Origin: an uncultured Bacilli bacterium
GTDB taxonomy: Bacteria > Bacillota_I > Bacilli_A > RF39 > UBA660
Assembly (NCBI GenBank): GCA_934162125.1
Contig: CAKPHU010000003.1
Location: forward strand, 62,001 to 126,000
Reading direction: 5' to 3'
DNA: 64,000 nucleotides
Shown one piece after another: positions 16,690-25,168 of this stretch. The number at the start of each line of letters is the position of its first letter. Within the stretch, counting starts at the first letter, position 1. A program made the position numbers and the translations under genes. The notes beneath the pieces were generated by a model. That model saw only the letters and a program-made list of their open reading frames with translations. It was not told the DNA's origin and ran no database searches.

Positions 16690-16888
16690 TATAATATATA
16701 CAAATCGATAATTAGAACTAATAATAAGATGATTTAATTTTAGAGAATTCGTGGTTGGTGAAAACGATATTAAATACTTATTTATCTACTCTATAGATGA
16801 AGTTTACTTCCGGGAGACCGTTATCAAAGTAAGTTAATTAAGGATGGTACCGTGCTTTATGCACTCCTTTGGTATCATCCTTTTTTTT
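16690..16888 (+). promoter_or_regulatory. T-box riboswitch leader of the dipeptidase-serS operon
   Basis: The region has T-box landmarks in order: AGAGAATTCG then GGTTGGTGAAAAC (stem I distal part), a likely specifier region around 16784-16796, the conserved T-box AAGGATGGTACCGTG (16840-16854) and an intrinsic terminator formed by that sequence. TCT (Ser) at 16790-16792 is the best specifier candidate because serS lies downstream. The tRNA-binding bulge reads TGGT. Uncharged tRNA binding would stabilise the antiterminator and turn on the operon. The 5' boundary is approximate. Confidence 0.85.
16842..16888 (+). terminator. T-box-controlled terminator
   Basis: GGATGGTACC (16842-16851) pairs with GGTATCATCC (16871-16880) with one G-U pair. 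An inner GTGC/GCAC hairpin is present and T8 follows. The 5' arm is the T-box sequence itself, so antiterminator and terminator are mutually exclusive. Confidence 0.88.
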
Positions 16889-16901
16889 AGGAGATGATAA
16901 A

Positions 16902-17813
16902 GTGATAGATATGCATTATGATCTTTTACATGTTTTATATCAATGCTATTTAAGAGATGATTATACATATGTAGAAGATTGGATAAAAAGTTATAATACT
17001 CATAATGTCTCGGGTGTGATTGCGAATCTTTATTTCATGAACTCGGAAGAGATGAAAGCGGAGTTTGGAGACATAGAGATAAATGTTTTAGAAATGTTTA
17101 AAATTGCGACTGATTTATTTAAAAAGTACTTACCTAATGTTAAAGTGGTTTTTAGTATTGAGGGTTGTGATTATATTAAAGATGAGAATGAGTTAGAAGA
17201 ACTTTATAAGTTGGGACTTAGAAATATATTGTTAGTATGGAATAATCCTAATAAATATGGCTCCGGTAATAGAAGTCATAATGGACTTAGTGAAGCAGGA
17301 AAAAGTTTCTTGATTAAAGCAATAGACTTAGGAATTTGTATTGATATGTCTCATATGAATAGAGAAACTTTTGATGATACTATAGAATTATTAAGAGAAC
17401 AAGTTCGTCTTGGTAAAAAAGTAAAAGTAATTGCTAGTCACTCGAATAGTTTTGAATTATGTGATCATCTTAGAAATTTGACTGATGAACAATTAATAAA
17501 ATTAAAAGAATTTAATCCAATTGTGGGAGTAGTTTCTTATAGTAGATTTGTATCGAATACAGGTAATTATAAAGAAATGTATTTGAAACATATTTTACAT
17601 ATCATTAATATTTTAGGAATTGATCATGTAGGTGTTTCTTCGGATAATATGGAATTTTATACATACTTTTGTGGTGGATATGCAGGAGAAAAGATATTTG
17701 AATATAGTTCCATTAGAAGAGAATTAGAAGAGTTACTTAGTGAATTAAAAGAAGAAGATAGAGAAAAAATATTGTATAAAAATGTTTATAATAAGTTGTT
17801 TTTGGAGGTATAG
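16902..17813 (+). CDS. Membrane-dipeptidase-like peptidase (M19 family)
   Basis: A 303-residue zinc dipeptidase of family M19. Metal and substrate motifs seen in order are IDMHYDLL (DxHxD type) at the N-terminus, FSIEGCDY with the bridging Glu, ICIDMSHMNRET, ASHSNSFELCDHLRNLTDEQ and DHVGVSSDNM. It hydrolyses dipeptides, and relatives also cleave D-amino-acid-containing dipeptides. The chosen start is GTG 16902, 8 bases after AGGAG. The ribosome site is directly after the T-box terminator, so this gene and serS are both under T-box control. It ends 3 bases before serS. There is no signal peptide, so it is probably cytoplasmic despite the family name. Confidence 0.88.
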   Translation: MIDMHYDLLHVLYQCYLRDDYTYVEDWIKSYNTHNVSGVIANLYFMNSEEMKAEFGDIEINVLEMFKIATDLFKKYLPNVKVVFSIEGCDYIKDENELEELYKLGLRNILLVWNNPNKYGSGNRSHNGLSEAGKSFLIKAIDLGICIDMSHMNRETFDDTIELLREQVRLGKKVKVIASHSNSFELCDHLRNLTDEQLIKLKEFNPIVGVVSYSRFVSNTGNYKEMYLKHILHIINILGIDHVGVSSDNMEFYTYFCGGYAGEKIFEYSSIRRELEELLSELKEEDREKILYKNVYNKLFLEV

Positions 17814-17816
17814 AAT

Positions 17817-19094
17817 ATGATAGATATTAAATTAATAAGAGAAAATAGAGATTTAGTAAAGGAAAATATTAAGAAGAAGTTTCAAGATGAAAAACTTCCA
17901 ATAGTTGATGAAGTTTATGAACTTGATAAGAGAGTACGTGAAGTACAAGTTAGGGCAGATGCTTTAAAAGCTGATAAGAACCGCATGAGTGGGGAAATTG
18001 GTAAATTGATGCAAAGTAAAAAGATTGAAGAAGCTAATAAGATAAAAGAAGAAATTAGTAAAACTGCTGAAGAAATTGCATCTTTAGAAAAAGAACAAGA
18101 AGAGTTGAGTAAAACTATAAAAGAAAAAATGATGGTTATTCCACAAATTATTGATTCTTCTGTTCCAATTGGAAAAGATGATAGTTGTAATGTAGAAGTA
18201 GCAAAATTTGGAGAACCAGCAGTACCAGATTATGAAATACCATATCATGCAGATATTATTAATAAACTTAATGGAATGGATAAAGATGCAGCTGGTAGAA
18301 CATCAGGTCAAGGTTTCTATTTCTTACTTGGTGATATAGCAAGACTTCATGAAGCTATGCTTGCTTATGCTAGAGATTATATGATTAATAAGGGATTTAC
18401 TTATGCAATTCCACCATTTATGATTCATTCTGATGTAGTTACAGGAGTTATGTCTTTCCCTGAAATGGAAGCAATGATGTATAAAATTGAGGGAGAAGAT
18501 TTATACTTAATTGGTACAAGTGAACATTCTATGATTGGTAAATTTAAAGATCAAATTATTAAAAAAGAAGATTTACCTGTTCATATGACTAGTTATTCTC
18601 CTTGCTTTAGAAAAGAGGGTGGAAGTCATGGATTAGAAGAGAGAGGACTTTACCGTGTACATCAATTTGAAAAACAAGAAATGATTGTTATCTGTGAACC
18701 AGAAGAATCTATGGAATGGTATGAAAAGATGTGGAAATATACTGTTGAAATATTTAGAAACTTTGATGTGCCAGTTAGACAATTAGAATGTTGTAGTGGT
18801 GATTTAGCTGATTTAAAAGTTAAATCTTGTGATATTGAAGCCTGGAGTCCAAGACAAAAGAAATACTTTGAAGTAGGAAGTTGTTCTACTTTAGGAGATG
18901 CACAAGCTAGACGTTTAGGTATTCGTACTAAGGGTGAAAAGGGTACATATTATTTACATACACTTAATAATACAGTTGTTGCTAGTCCACGTGGTCTTAT
19001 TGCAGTAATTGAAAATAATTATCAAGAAGATGGTAGTATCAAGGTACCAGAAGCATTACAACCTTATATGGGTGGTAAGAAAGTTATTAAGTAA
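17817..19094 (+). CDS. serS: Seryl-tRNA synthetase
   Basis: A 425-residue class II synthetase of normal length. The N-terminal long coiled-coil arm (about 30-105, rich in K/E) binds the tRNA-Ser long variable arm. Motif 2 is visible as FRKEGGSHGLEERGLYRVHQ and motif 3 near the C-terminus in TLNNTVVASPRGLIAVIENN. It charges tRNA-Ser, and also tRNA-Sec if present. A GGAGGT site overlaps the end of the dipeptidase gene. Control by the upstream T-box is expected. Confidence 0.97.
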   Translation: MIDIKLIRENRDLVKENIKKKFQDEKLPIVDEVYELDKRVREVQVRADALKADKNRMSGEIGKLMQSKKIEEANKIKEEISKTAEEIASLEKEQEELSKTIKEKMMVIPQIIDSSVPIGKDDSCNVEVAKFGEPAVPDYEIPYHADIINKLNGMDKDAAGRTSGQGFYFLLGDIARLHEAMLAYARDYMINKGFTYAIPPFMIHSDVVTGVMSFPEMEAMMYKIEGEDLYLIGTSEHSMIGKFKDQIIKKEDLPVHMTSYSPCFRKEGGSHGLEERGLYRVHQFEKQEMIVICEPEESMEWYEKMWKYTVEIFRNFDVPVRQLECCSGDLADLKVKSCDIEAWSPRQKKYFEVGSCSTLGDAQARRLGIRTKGEKGTYYLHTLNNTVVASPRGLIAVIENNYQEDGSIKVPEALQPYMGGKKVIK

Positions 19095-19095
19095 T

Positions 19096-20049
19096 ATGAA
19101 GGAGAGATATTTAAAAGAATTAAGTAGTATTTTAGATATTCCTGATGTTAATTTACGTAATAAGATGTTTCAAGATAAGTATTTAGAATATCGTAAATAT
19201 TGCTATTACAATGATGTAGAGTCTTATGATTATGATTTGGATCACAAAGCTAGTTCTACTTTTCTATTAGAGTCTTCACCAGTACATTTTAATGTAAGTG
19301 ATGAAGAATTAGAAAAAGCAATTAATAGTTTAATTAGGGCACAGGCTTCTATTAAAGCAGGAATGGTTGATGGAATAAGTAAAGAGGAAGTTGAAATAAT
19401 TTTAAAAGCAGATGTTAATAATGCTAGAAATATTTTGGCAAGAAATTCTAAAGATTTTTCAAGTGATTCCTTAATGGGGTGTTGTGGATTTGGACAAGCT
19501 GTAACAGGTTTTCCATTAGAAGAGTTAGGTCTTTCAGTTACTATTAACAATGCTAAATATTTACCTGATAGTAAAGCAAGTCATGCATTTATTACTTGTT
19601 CTTTTCCAATTAGAGATAATGATGAATATTATAATAAAGATTATATAGTTGATGTTACTTATAGACAGTTTTTTGTAACTATAATGGCAACAGCTGGTGA
19701 TTACTTTGAAGGTAATAGTACTTTTAAAGGTAAAACTGGTCCATTAGCTGGATACTATGTAATGCAAAGTCCAGAAGGAAAAGTTTTGGCGACAGAATTA
19801 ACTAAAAAGGGATTTATTGAACTAACTGAAGAGAATGCTAGGATTTATGGTTCTGGCTTCTCTTTAGAAAGTGTTAATTTGAGTAAGAGTCCTAGTGAAG
19901 TAAATAGAATTGCTTCACATAGTGGTAGTGAATATATTTGGGCAATGCATGAGAATCAAGAAGAGTATGATTATAGTAGAGATGAATTTACTTCTTATGG
20001 GGATAATATTAGTTTAATTCCTAAATCTGATGTAAAAAAACAGAAGTAA
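19096..20049 (+). CDS. Hypothetical protein, possible Cys-His-Asp hydrolase
   Basis: A 317-residue protein beginning one base after the serS stop. The frame opens earlier inside serS, but that part is just serS read out of frame. I recognise no named family. Three segments in order suggest a papain/transglutaminase-like triad: Cys in MGCCGFGQAV, His in KASHAFITCSF and Asp in DYIVDVTYRQFF. The last resembles the D-x-T-Y-x-Q-F element of many transglutaminase-fold proteins. No signal peptide or membrane segment is seen. It may be co-transcribed with serS because no terminator intervenes. The catalytic idea is inference from motif order. Confidence 0.7.
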   Translation: MKERYLKELSSILDIPDVNLRNKMFQDKYLEYRKYCYYNDVESYDYDLDHKASSTFLLESSPVHFNVSDEELEKAINSLIRAQASIKAGMVDGISKEEVEIILKADVNNARNILARNSKDFSSDSLMGCCGFGQAVTGFPLEELGLSVTINNAKYLPDSKASHAFITCSFPIRDNDEYYNKDYIVDVTYRQFFVTIMATAGDYFEGNSTFKGKTGPLAGYYVMQSPEGKVLATELTKKGFIELTEENARIYGSGFSLESVNLSKSPSEVNRIASHSGSEYIWAMHENQEEYDYSRDEFTSYGDNISLIPKSDVKKQK

Positions 20050-20061
20050 TTGTTAAATTTC

Positions 20062-20090
20062 TTGGGCTTAATTATTTATTATGTTATAAT
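20062..20090 (+). promoter_or_regulatory. Promoter of the zinc-ribbon/TPM/SPFH operon
   Basis: TTGGGC at 20062-20067, a 17-base spacer and extended -10 TGTTATAAT (TATAAT 20085-20090). Confidence 0.75.
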
Positions 20091-20121
20091 AAAGTTAAGA
20101 TAAGAGTAGATGGGATGTGAT

Positions 20122-21237
20122 ATGGTGGAAGCATTGGACAATAAATGTCCAGCTTGTGGAGCTAAAATTGAGTTTAATCCATTGAATCAAATGTGGGATT
20201 GTGAATATTGCTATTCTAAATTTACTTTGGAAGAAATGAAAGCTTATAAAAATGCAAGTAGTGATGCAGCAAATAATATACCGGTTTTAGAAGTAAAAGA
20301 GGAAAAAGTAGAAGAAAAAGTTAATACAGATGTTAATAATAATAATAGTAACTATGAGACTTTAAAGGCAGATGTTTATATGTGTAGAAACTGTGGTGCA
20401 GAGATTATGGCTGATGAGACAGTTACAGCAACATCTTGTGTTTATTGTGGAAGTACAGCTATTTTAAAAGATCGAATTGATGATGGTAGAGCACCTGATT
20501 TAATCATTCCATTTAAAACAGTTAAAGATCAGGCAGTTCAAGCTTTTTCCAATCTTACTAAAGGTAAGTTATTAATGCCTAAAGAATTTAAAGATATAAC
20601 TAATATTGAAAAAATTCAAGGAGTTTATGTCCCATTTTGGGGATATGATTTGTTAGCAAATGGAAATGTTTTATTTGATGCAGCAGATGTTAGAAGATGG
20701 AGTGATACAGATTATTATTATACAGAGACTAGAAAGTTTGAAGTAGAAGCTAGTGGACATTTTGAATATGAAAAAGTGTTGGCAGACGCTTCATCTAGAT
20801 TTAATGATAATTTGATGGATTCATTAGAACCATTTAAATATGATGCATTAGTTTCTTATAATCATGCTTATCTATCTGGCTTTTTGGCAGAAAAGTATGA
20901 TGTTATAGAAGATAGGGCATTTGTAAGAGTTGCGGATAGAACAATGAATACTTGTGAAGCATTACTTAAGTCAAGGGTTAAACATCAGATTAAGAATGTT
21001 AAGAATAATAAAATGGAAATTACTAGAACAGCTACATATTATGTAATGTTACCAGTTTGGATGGTTAATGTTAAATATAAAGATAAAATTTATACTTTTG
21101 CGATGAATGGTCAAACTGGAAAGATGGTAGGAAATATACCAATAGATACTAAAAAGATTATTCTTTATTCAATTGCTATTTTTGTAGCTTGTTTCTTAGT
21201 ACTATTTGGAATTTATTGGTTGGGGGCTAGTGTATGA
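20122..21237 (+). CDS. Double zinc-ribbon membrane protein (YdjG-like)
   Basis: A 371-residue protein starting MVEALDNKCPACGAK. It has a first TFIIB-type zinc ribbon (C9, C12, C27, C30) and a second CRNCG...CVYCG ribbon near 95-115. The central soluble domain ends in a C-terminal membrane helix (about 345-370). An in-frame ATG at 20110 is less likely, because it has no ribosome site so close to the predicted transcription start. With the next two genes it reproduces the order of Bacillus ydjG-ydjH-ydjI, a SigW-regulated envelope-stress unit, but ydjF (pspA) is not adjacent. It overlaps the next gene by 4 bases. Confidence 0.82.
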   Translation: MVEALDNKCPACGAKIEFNPLNQMWDCEYCYSKFTLEEMKAYKNASSDAANNIPVLEVKEEKVEEKVNTDVNNNNSNYETLKADVYMCRNCGAEIMADETVTATSCVYCGSTAILKDRIDDGRAPDLIIPFKTVKDQAVQAFSNLTKGKLLMPKEFKDITNIEKIQGVYVPFWGYDLLANGNVLFDAADVRRWSDTDYYYTETRKFEVEASGHFEYEKVLADASSRFNDNLMDSLEPFKYDALVSYNHAYLSGFLAEKYDVIEDRAFVRVADRTMNTCEALLKSRVKHQIKNVKNNKMEITRTATYYVMLPVWMVNVKYKDKIYTFAMNGQTGKMVGNIPIDTKKIILYSIAIFVACFLVLFGIYWLGASV

Positions 21238-22058
21238 GAAAGAGTTTAAAATTACTAGTTTTAGGATTTATTTGTTTCTCATTATGGTTTCCAGTAGAAG
21301 CTAGTACAAGAACAAATACTAGAACAGAGAATAATAATTATTTAGTACAAAATTCAGTTACCATTAATGAAAATACATTAGAAGATATAATGAAGACGCC
21401 AGCTGTTGATGCAACTGAGAAAATATATGATTTTGCGAATCTTTTTAATGCAGAAGAAGAAGCACAATTATATCAACGTATTTTACAAGTTGTTGATAAT
21501 TATGGCGTAGATTTTGTTGTTGTTACTACGAAGGAAAATGAATTCTCTGGTTCAGCTGCTTATGCGGATTCTTTCTATAGATATAATAATTTTGGTAAGG
21601 GTACAGGTAAAGCAGCAATTGTATTTTTGGTTGATATGAAATACAAAGGAATATATTTTTATCCATCAACAGCATTAGAATCATTGTATAGTGGAAAAAT
21701 AAATGGTATTTTAACTTCTGTTATAACAGATTTTAAAAATAAAGATTATTATCAAGGAACATTAAATGTTATTACAGAGGCTGAACAATATTTGACAGAA
21801 CTTGCTCCGCAAACTGTTAAAAATGAAAAAAAATTAAGTAAAGCTCCATGGGCATCATTATTTCTTTTGTCAGCTATTATTACGGCTGTTACAATTGGAA
21901 TTTTGATTAAAAAGAATAAAATGGTTGGTAAAGCTAATTCATCTAGTGAATTCTTAGTTAAAGATAATTCAGATATTAAGATAGTTAGTGATACATTTAT
22001 GGGATCTAATATTACTAAGTCACCTAAAAATAATAATGGTGCAGGTAATAAAATATAA
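21234..22058 (+). CDS. TPM-domain secreted/membrane protein (YdjH-like)
   Basis: A 274-residue protein. A signal peptide-like N-terminus (about 4-23) is followed by a TPM domain (about 60-190; KIYDFANLFNAEEEAQLYQR and VDFVVVTTKENEFSG). A membrane helix at about 203-222 and a short cytoplasmic tail close it. TPM domains occur in thylakoid photosystem assembly factors and many bacterial envelope proteins; some have phosphatase activity. The start overlaps the previous stop as ATGA. Together with its neighbours it matches the YdjG/H/I set. Confidence 0.83.
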   Translation: MRKSLKLLVLGFICFSLWFPVEASTRTNTRTENNNYLVQNSVTINENTLEDIMKTPAVDATEKIYDFANLFNAEEEAQLYQRILQVVDNYGVDFVVVTTKENEFSGSAAYADSFYRYNNFGKGTGKAAIVFLVDMKYKGIYFYPSTALESLYSGKINGILTSVITDFKNKDYYQGTLNVITEAEQYLTELAPQTVKNEKKLSKAPWASLFLLSAIITAVTIGILIKKNKMVGKANSSSEFLVKDNSDIKIVSDTFMGSNITKSPKNNNGAGNKI

Positions 22059-22080
22059 ATAAAGAAAAGAGGTAAATATA

Positions 22081-23163
22081 ATGGGTTTAATTAAAGCTGC
22101 TGCTAGTGCAGTAGGAAGTACATTACACAATCAATGGAAGACTTATATCAAATGTGATGATTTAGGTCAAGAAATATTAATGAAGAGGGTTAGTACACCA
22201 AATGGTATTATTGCTAAAGATAGTGCTATTCAAGTATCACCTGGACAAATTGCAGTTATTTTCCAAAATGGACAAATTTTAGATGCAACTGCAGAAGAAG
22301 GTATTTATACTTTTGATCAATCTAGTTCTCCAAGTTTCTTTGCTGGACAATTTGGTGCAGTATTTAAAGAAATGTGGGCACGTTTTGTATATGGTGGAGG
22401 AACTAGTAAGGAACAAGCTGTTTTCTATATTAATGCTAAAGAGATAATGGATAATAAGTTTGGTACTCCAGCTCCAATTCCATTCCAAGATTGGTCTCAT
22501 CCAATTCCTAATCAAATGACTAATAGTCTTACTCCTTTAAGAGTAGAAGTTAAATGTTTTGGTAAATATACATTTAAGATTAGTGATCCTGCAGTATTTA
22601 TGTCAAAGATAGCAGGAACTGCAGAAGAATATCGTAAAGATGATATTTGTGAACAAATGAGATCTGAAGTTATTGGATCATTCCAAAATGTCTTAAATGA
22701 GTTAGGTAATAGTGAACATAAAGTACCAGTACTTGAACTTCCATCCAAGACTGATGAAATTAAACAAATTATGGATCAAAAAGTATTTGATCAACCAATT
22801 CGTGATCGTGGTATGAGTCTTGTTGGATTTATAATTGAAAGTGTAACTTTAGATGAAGAATCTAATAAGAAGATTGATAATTATGAATTATCTTCTAATA
22901 GTCATATGCAACAAGGTACACTTACAGGAGCTTATGCAAATGCTGTTCAAGATGCTGCAAATAACGCTAATGGAGCTGCTAATGGTTTAATTGGTGTTGG
23001 TATGATGAATATGGCATCTGGTGGTATGATTGGTGGAGCTGTAACTAATGCTTTCCAACAACAAGGTAATAATGCAGGTGGAAGTGGAAAGTTCTGCTCT
23101 AACTGTGGAAGTCCTGTAAATGGAGGAAACTTCTGTACTAATTGTGGAAATAAATTAAATTAG
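22081..23163 (+). CDS. SPFH-domain protein with C-terminal zinc ribbon (YdjI-like)
   Basis: A 360-residue protein of the SPFH/virion-core-like family. The SPFH part covers about 30-280 (for example IQVSPGQIAVIFQNGQILD and PLRVEVKCFGKYTFKISDP). A Gly/Ala/Asn-rich linker (about 285-335) leads to a zinc ribbon CSNCGSPVNGGNFCTNCG. Such proteins form oligomeric scaffolds at membranes. In Bacillus the relative YdjI works with YdjG/H to recruit a PspA protein to the membrane. An AGAGGT site precedes the ATG. A terminator follows at 23193. Confidence 0.87.
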   Translation: MGLIKAAASAVGSTLHNQWKTYIKCDDLGQEILMKRVSTPNGIIAKDSAIQVSPGQIAVIFQNGQILDATAEEGIYTFDQSSSPSFFAGQFGAVFKEMWARFVYGGGTSKEQAVFYINAKEIMDNKFGTPAPIPFQDWSHPIPNQMTNSLTPLRVEVKCFGKYTFKISDPAVFMSKIAGTAEEYRKDDICEQMRSEVIGSFQNVLNELGNSEHKVPVLELPSKTDEIKQIMDQKVFDQPIRDRGMSLVGFIIESVTLDEESNKKIDNYELSSNSHMQQGTLTGAYANAVQDAANNANGAANGLIGVGMMNMASGGMIGGAVTNAFQQQGNNAGGSGKFCSNCGSPVNGGNFCTNCGNKLN

Positions 23164-23192
23164 TGTAAAGTTATTGTAAAGATTAAAATGGC

Positions 23193-23225
23193 GATTAAAA
23201 CATGCTTGTTTTAATCTCTTTTTTG
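23193..23225 (+). terminator. Intrinsic terminator of the YdjGHI-like operon
   Basis: Ten-base-pair perfect stem GATTAAAACA/TGTTTTAATC, loop TGCT, then a T-rich run. Confidence 0.88.
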
Positions 23226-23258
23226 TATTATCGTTAAATCAGAAAGAGGTGTGATACT

Positions 23259-24395
23259 ATGAAAAAAGAGAAAAAAAGAATCATAGTAATTTTAACTGTT
23301 GTTTTGATTCTTTTTTGCATATTTACTTATTTTGTGGCAGCTGAAAGTGCCAGTCAGACAATTAAGATTTTAGATAATAGTTTTAAGGCTATGGGAGTTA
23401 AGGCTAGTGATTTTGTAAGTGTAGAACTAATTACAATGTTGTTACAGGTTTCTGCAGTTGTAATTGGTGTTTTAAATGCTTTAATACTTGTACTACTTTT
23501 AACTATGAAGAAACAAGAAAACAAATCATTAATTAAAGCTTTATTAATTACTAATATTGTTTTTGGAGTTGGTAGCAGCGACTTAGTTTTAATTCTTTCC
23601 GTAGTAAATCTAGTTTTATTCCTTAGTAAGAGTAGTTGGATTGAAGAAAAGAAAAACTTAAAAGAAATTATTACGGAGAAGAAAGAAGACGTTAAAAAGA
23701 TAGTTAAAAAGGATAAAGAAGTTGAAAGACTTAAACTATTAAAAAACAGTAAGAGTGATTATATATGGACTATAGTATTGATGGCTGTTTATTATTTCTT
23801 ATTATTTACACCAGTTTCATTTAGTAATGCAGCTTTAAATGTTACTTATCAAGTCTTGGTTTATTTATTTTTGATGTTATTTTCAATATTCGTATTTAGA
23901 AAGACTTTTACGAGAGATTTTAAGGAACTAAGTAAGAACTTTAAAGGATATGCGGTGTTATCTTTAAAACATTGGGGATTGATGTATTTAACATTAATAG
24001 TACTTAATGTAGTTAAAATAATTGTTTTAGGTACTGATTCAGTATCTTCTAACCAAGCTATTCTTAATAGTTTACCATTATGGTTTGTAGCACCAATCGC
24101 TGTGATTTATGCTCCTTTAGTAGAAGAGTCAGTATTTAGAGGAAGCGTTAGAAGATTAATTAAGAATGATGTAGTATTTATAGTTGTTTCAGGATTATTG
24201 TTTGGACTTTTACATACATTATCTGAGACAGAATTATTGTCATTTATTATTAATACATTAATATATGGAGCAATGGGTGCATGGTTAGCTGCAGCATATG
24301 TTAAAACTAATAATATGGCTTCTAATATGTTAGTACATTTTTATCAAAATACACTTTCTGTAATTATAATGATTTTAGCTTCATTTATGCATTAA
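23259..24395 (+). CDS. CPBP-family intramembrane metalloprotease
   Basis: A 378-residue polytopic membrane protein of the CPBP (Abi/CAAX-protease-like) family. The three conserved motifs are in the C-terminal third: EESVFRGSVRR (EExxxR), LLFGLLHTL (FxxxH) and SNMLVHFYQN (the second His). About eight hydrophobic segments are present, with a Lys/Glu-rich cytoplasmic loop at about 125-165. Members cleave or bind prenylated or signal-like peptides, and some give bacteriocin immunity. The substrate here is unknown. AGAGGTG precedes the ATG. Confidence 0.88.
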   Translation: MKKEKKRIIVILTVVLILFCIFTYFVAAESASQTIKILDNSFKAMGVKASDFVSVELITMLLQVSAVVIGVLNALILVLLLTMKKQENKSLIKALLITNIVFGVGSSDLVLILSVVNLVLFLSKSSWIEEKKNLKEIITEKKEDVKKIVKKDKEVERLKLLKNSKSDYIWTIVLMAVYYFLLFTPVSFSNAALNVTYQVLVYLFLMLFSIFVFRKTFTRDFKELSKNFKGYAVLSLKHWGLMYLTLIVLNVVKIIVLGTDSVSSNQAILNSLPLWFVAPIAVIYAPLVEESVFRGSVRRLIKNDVVFIVVSGLLFGLLHTLSETELLSFIINTLIYGAMGAWLAAAYVKTNNMASNMLVHFYQNTLSVIIMILASFMH

Positions 24396-24399
24396 GTAG

Positions 24400-24420
24400 A
24401 AGACCATTTGATGGTCTTTT
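24400..24420 (+). terminator. Intrinsic terminator after the CPBP gene
   Basis: AAGACCAT/ATGGTCTT stem, loop TTG, then T4. Confidence 0.75.
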
Positions 24421-24441
24421 ATTGTGGAAAGATGAATTTGA

Positions 24442-25042
24442 AGAGAATTTGTTAGTTATGGTTTATTTGAAGATAGTAAACAGAATATATATTTAATAGG
24501 TTTAGAAGGATTAAGATATATGATAAGAATGGTAAATTAATAGATATTAATAGAAATATTAAGAGTTATGGTATTTATCAGTTTAATGATGGTTATGTAG
24601 TTTTTAATCTTAGACTTAAAGAATATTATGAGTGGAAAAAGAATGTTCTACTGAAGTGCCTGTTATTCAGTACTTTAAAACAAAAGCCTATGTTGTTAAA
24701 TATGGTACAGGATATCAAATAAAGACAAATGTTATTAGTGGTAGTGGAAGAGTAGCTGTATCTAAGAGTTTTTCAATGGAAAATGAAAAAATAGTTTATA
24801 CTGTTATGCTACAGGCTGGTTTTAAGATAGAAAGTTTAAGAGTTTATACAGTAAGTGGTAGAGAAATAGAGGTTGTGGATAATACTTTTGAGATGCCAAA
24901 TGAAGACGTAATAATAGATGTAAGTTTTAAGGAATTACTTAATCCAACAACTAGTATGTATATTTCAGGAGTTATATTTTGCCTTGCGATAGTTGGTGCT
25001 GCTAGCTACTTAGTATTAGTTAAAAATAGAAAAAGTAATTAA
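24442..25042 (+). pseudogene. Decayed anchored surface-protein gene
   Basis: Three coding pieces follow one another in different frames. Piece 1 (from 24442) reads YGLFEDSKQNIYLIGLEGL. Piece 2 (from about 24513) reads KIYDKNGKLIDINRNIKSYG and then YQFNDGYVVFN. Piece 3 is an open frame from 24632 of 136 residues with a beta domain (TFEMPNEDVIIDVSF, the end of a divergent InlB-like repeat) and a C-terminal membrane helix (about 108-129). Piece 1 stops and piece 2 ends in the wrong frame, so at least two frameshifts separate them. The whole looks like the remains of a longer membrane-anchored protein. There is no good ribosome site before 24632, so the last piece is probably not expressed alone. 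Confidence 0.65.
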
Positions 25043-25059
25043 AAAAATTACTTTTTTTT
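25031..25059 (+). terminator. Intrinsic terminator
   Basis: AAAAGTAATT/AATTACTTTT stem with an A5 loop, then T to 25059. It overlaps the stop of the decayed gene. Confidence 0.8.
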
Positions 25060-25105
25060 GTATAAAATATTTTTAATTGTCTCATTATTAAGGTAAGAAA
25101 TAAAT

Positions 25106-25134
25106 TTGACAAAAAATAGATATTCTTGTAGAAT
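25106..25134 (+). promoter_or_regulatory. Promoter of the ankyrin-repeat gene
   Basis: Perfect TTGACA (25106-25111), 17-base spacer, TAGAAT (25129-25134). It lies within the 5' part of a longer open frame, so translation must start downstream, at 25169. Confidence 0.85.
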
Positions 25135-25168
25135 ATATAAATGTCACATGAACAAAGAGGTGTTAAAA

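Noticed and set aside
19009..19095. Extension of the Cys-His-Asp protein back into serS
   Set aside because: This is the serS C-terminus read in another frame; ATG 19096 starts directly after the serS stop.
25106..25168. Earlier start for the ankyrin gene
   Set aside because: It would start on the -35 box of a consensus promoter; ATG 25169 has a proper ribosome site.
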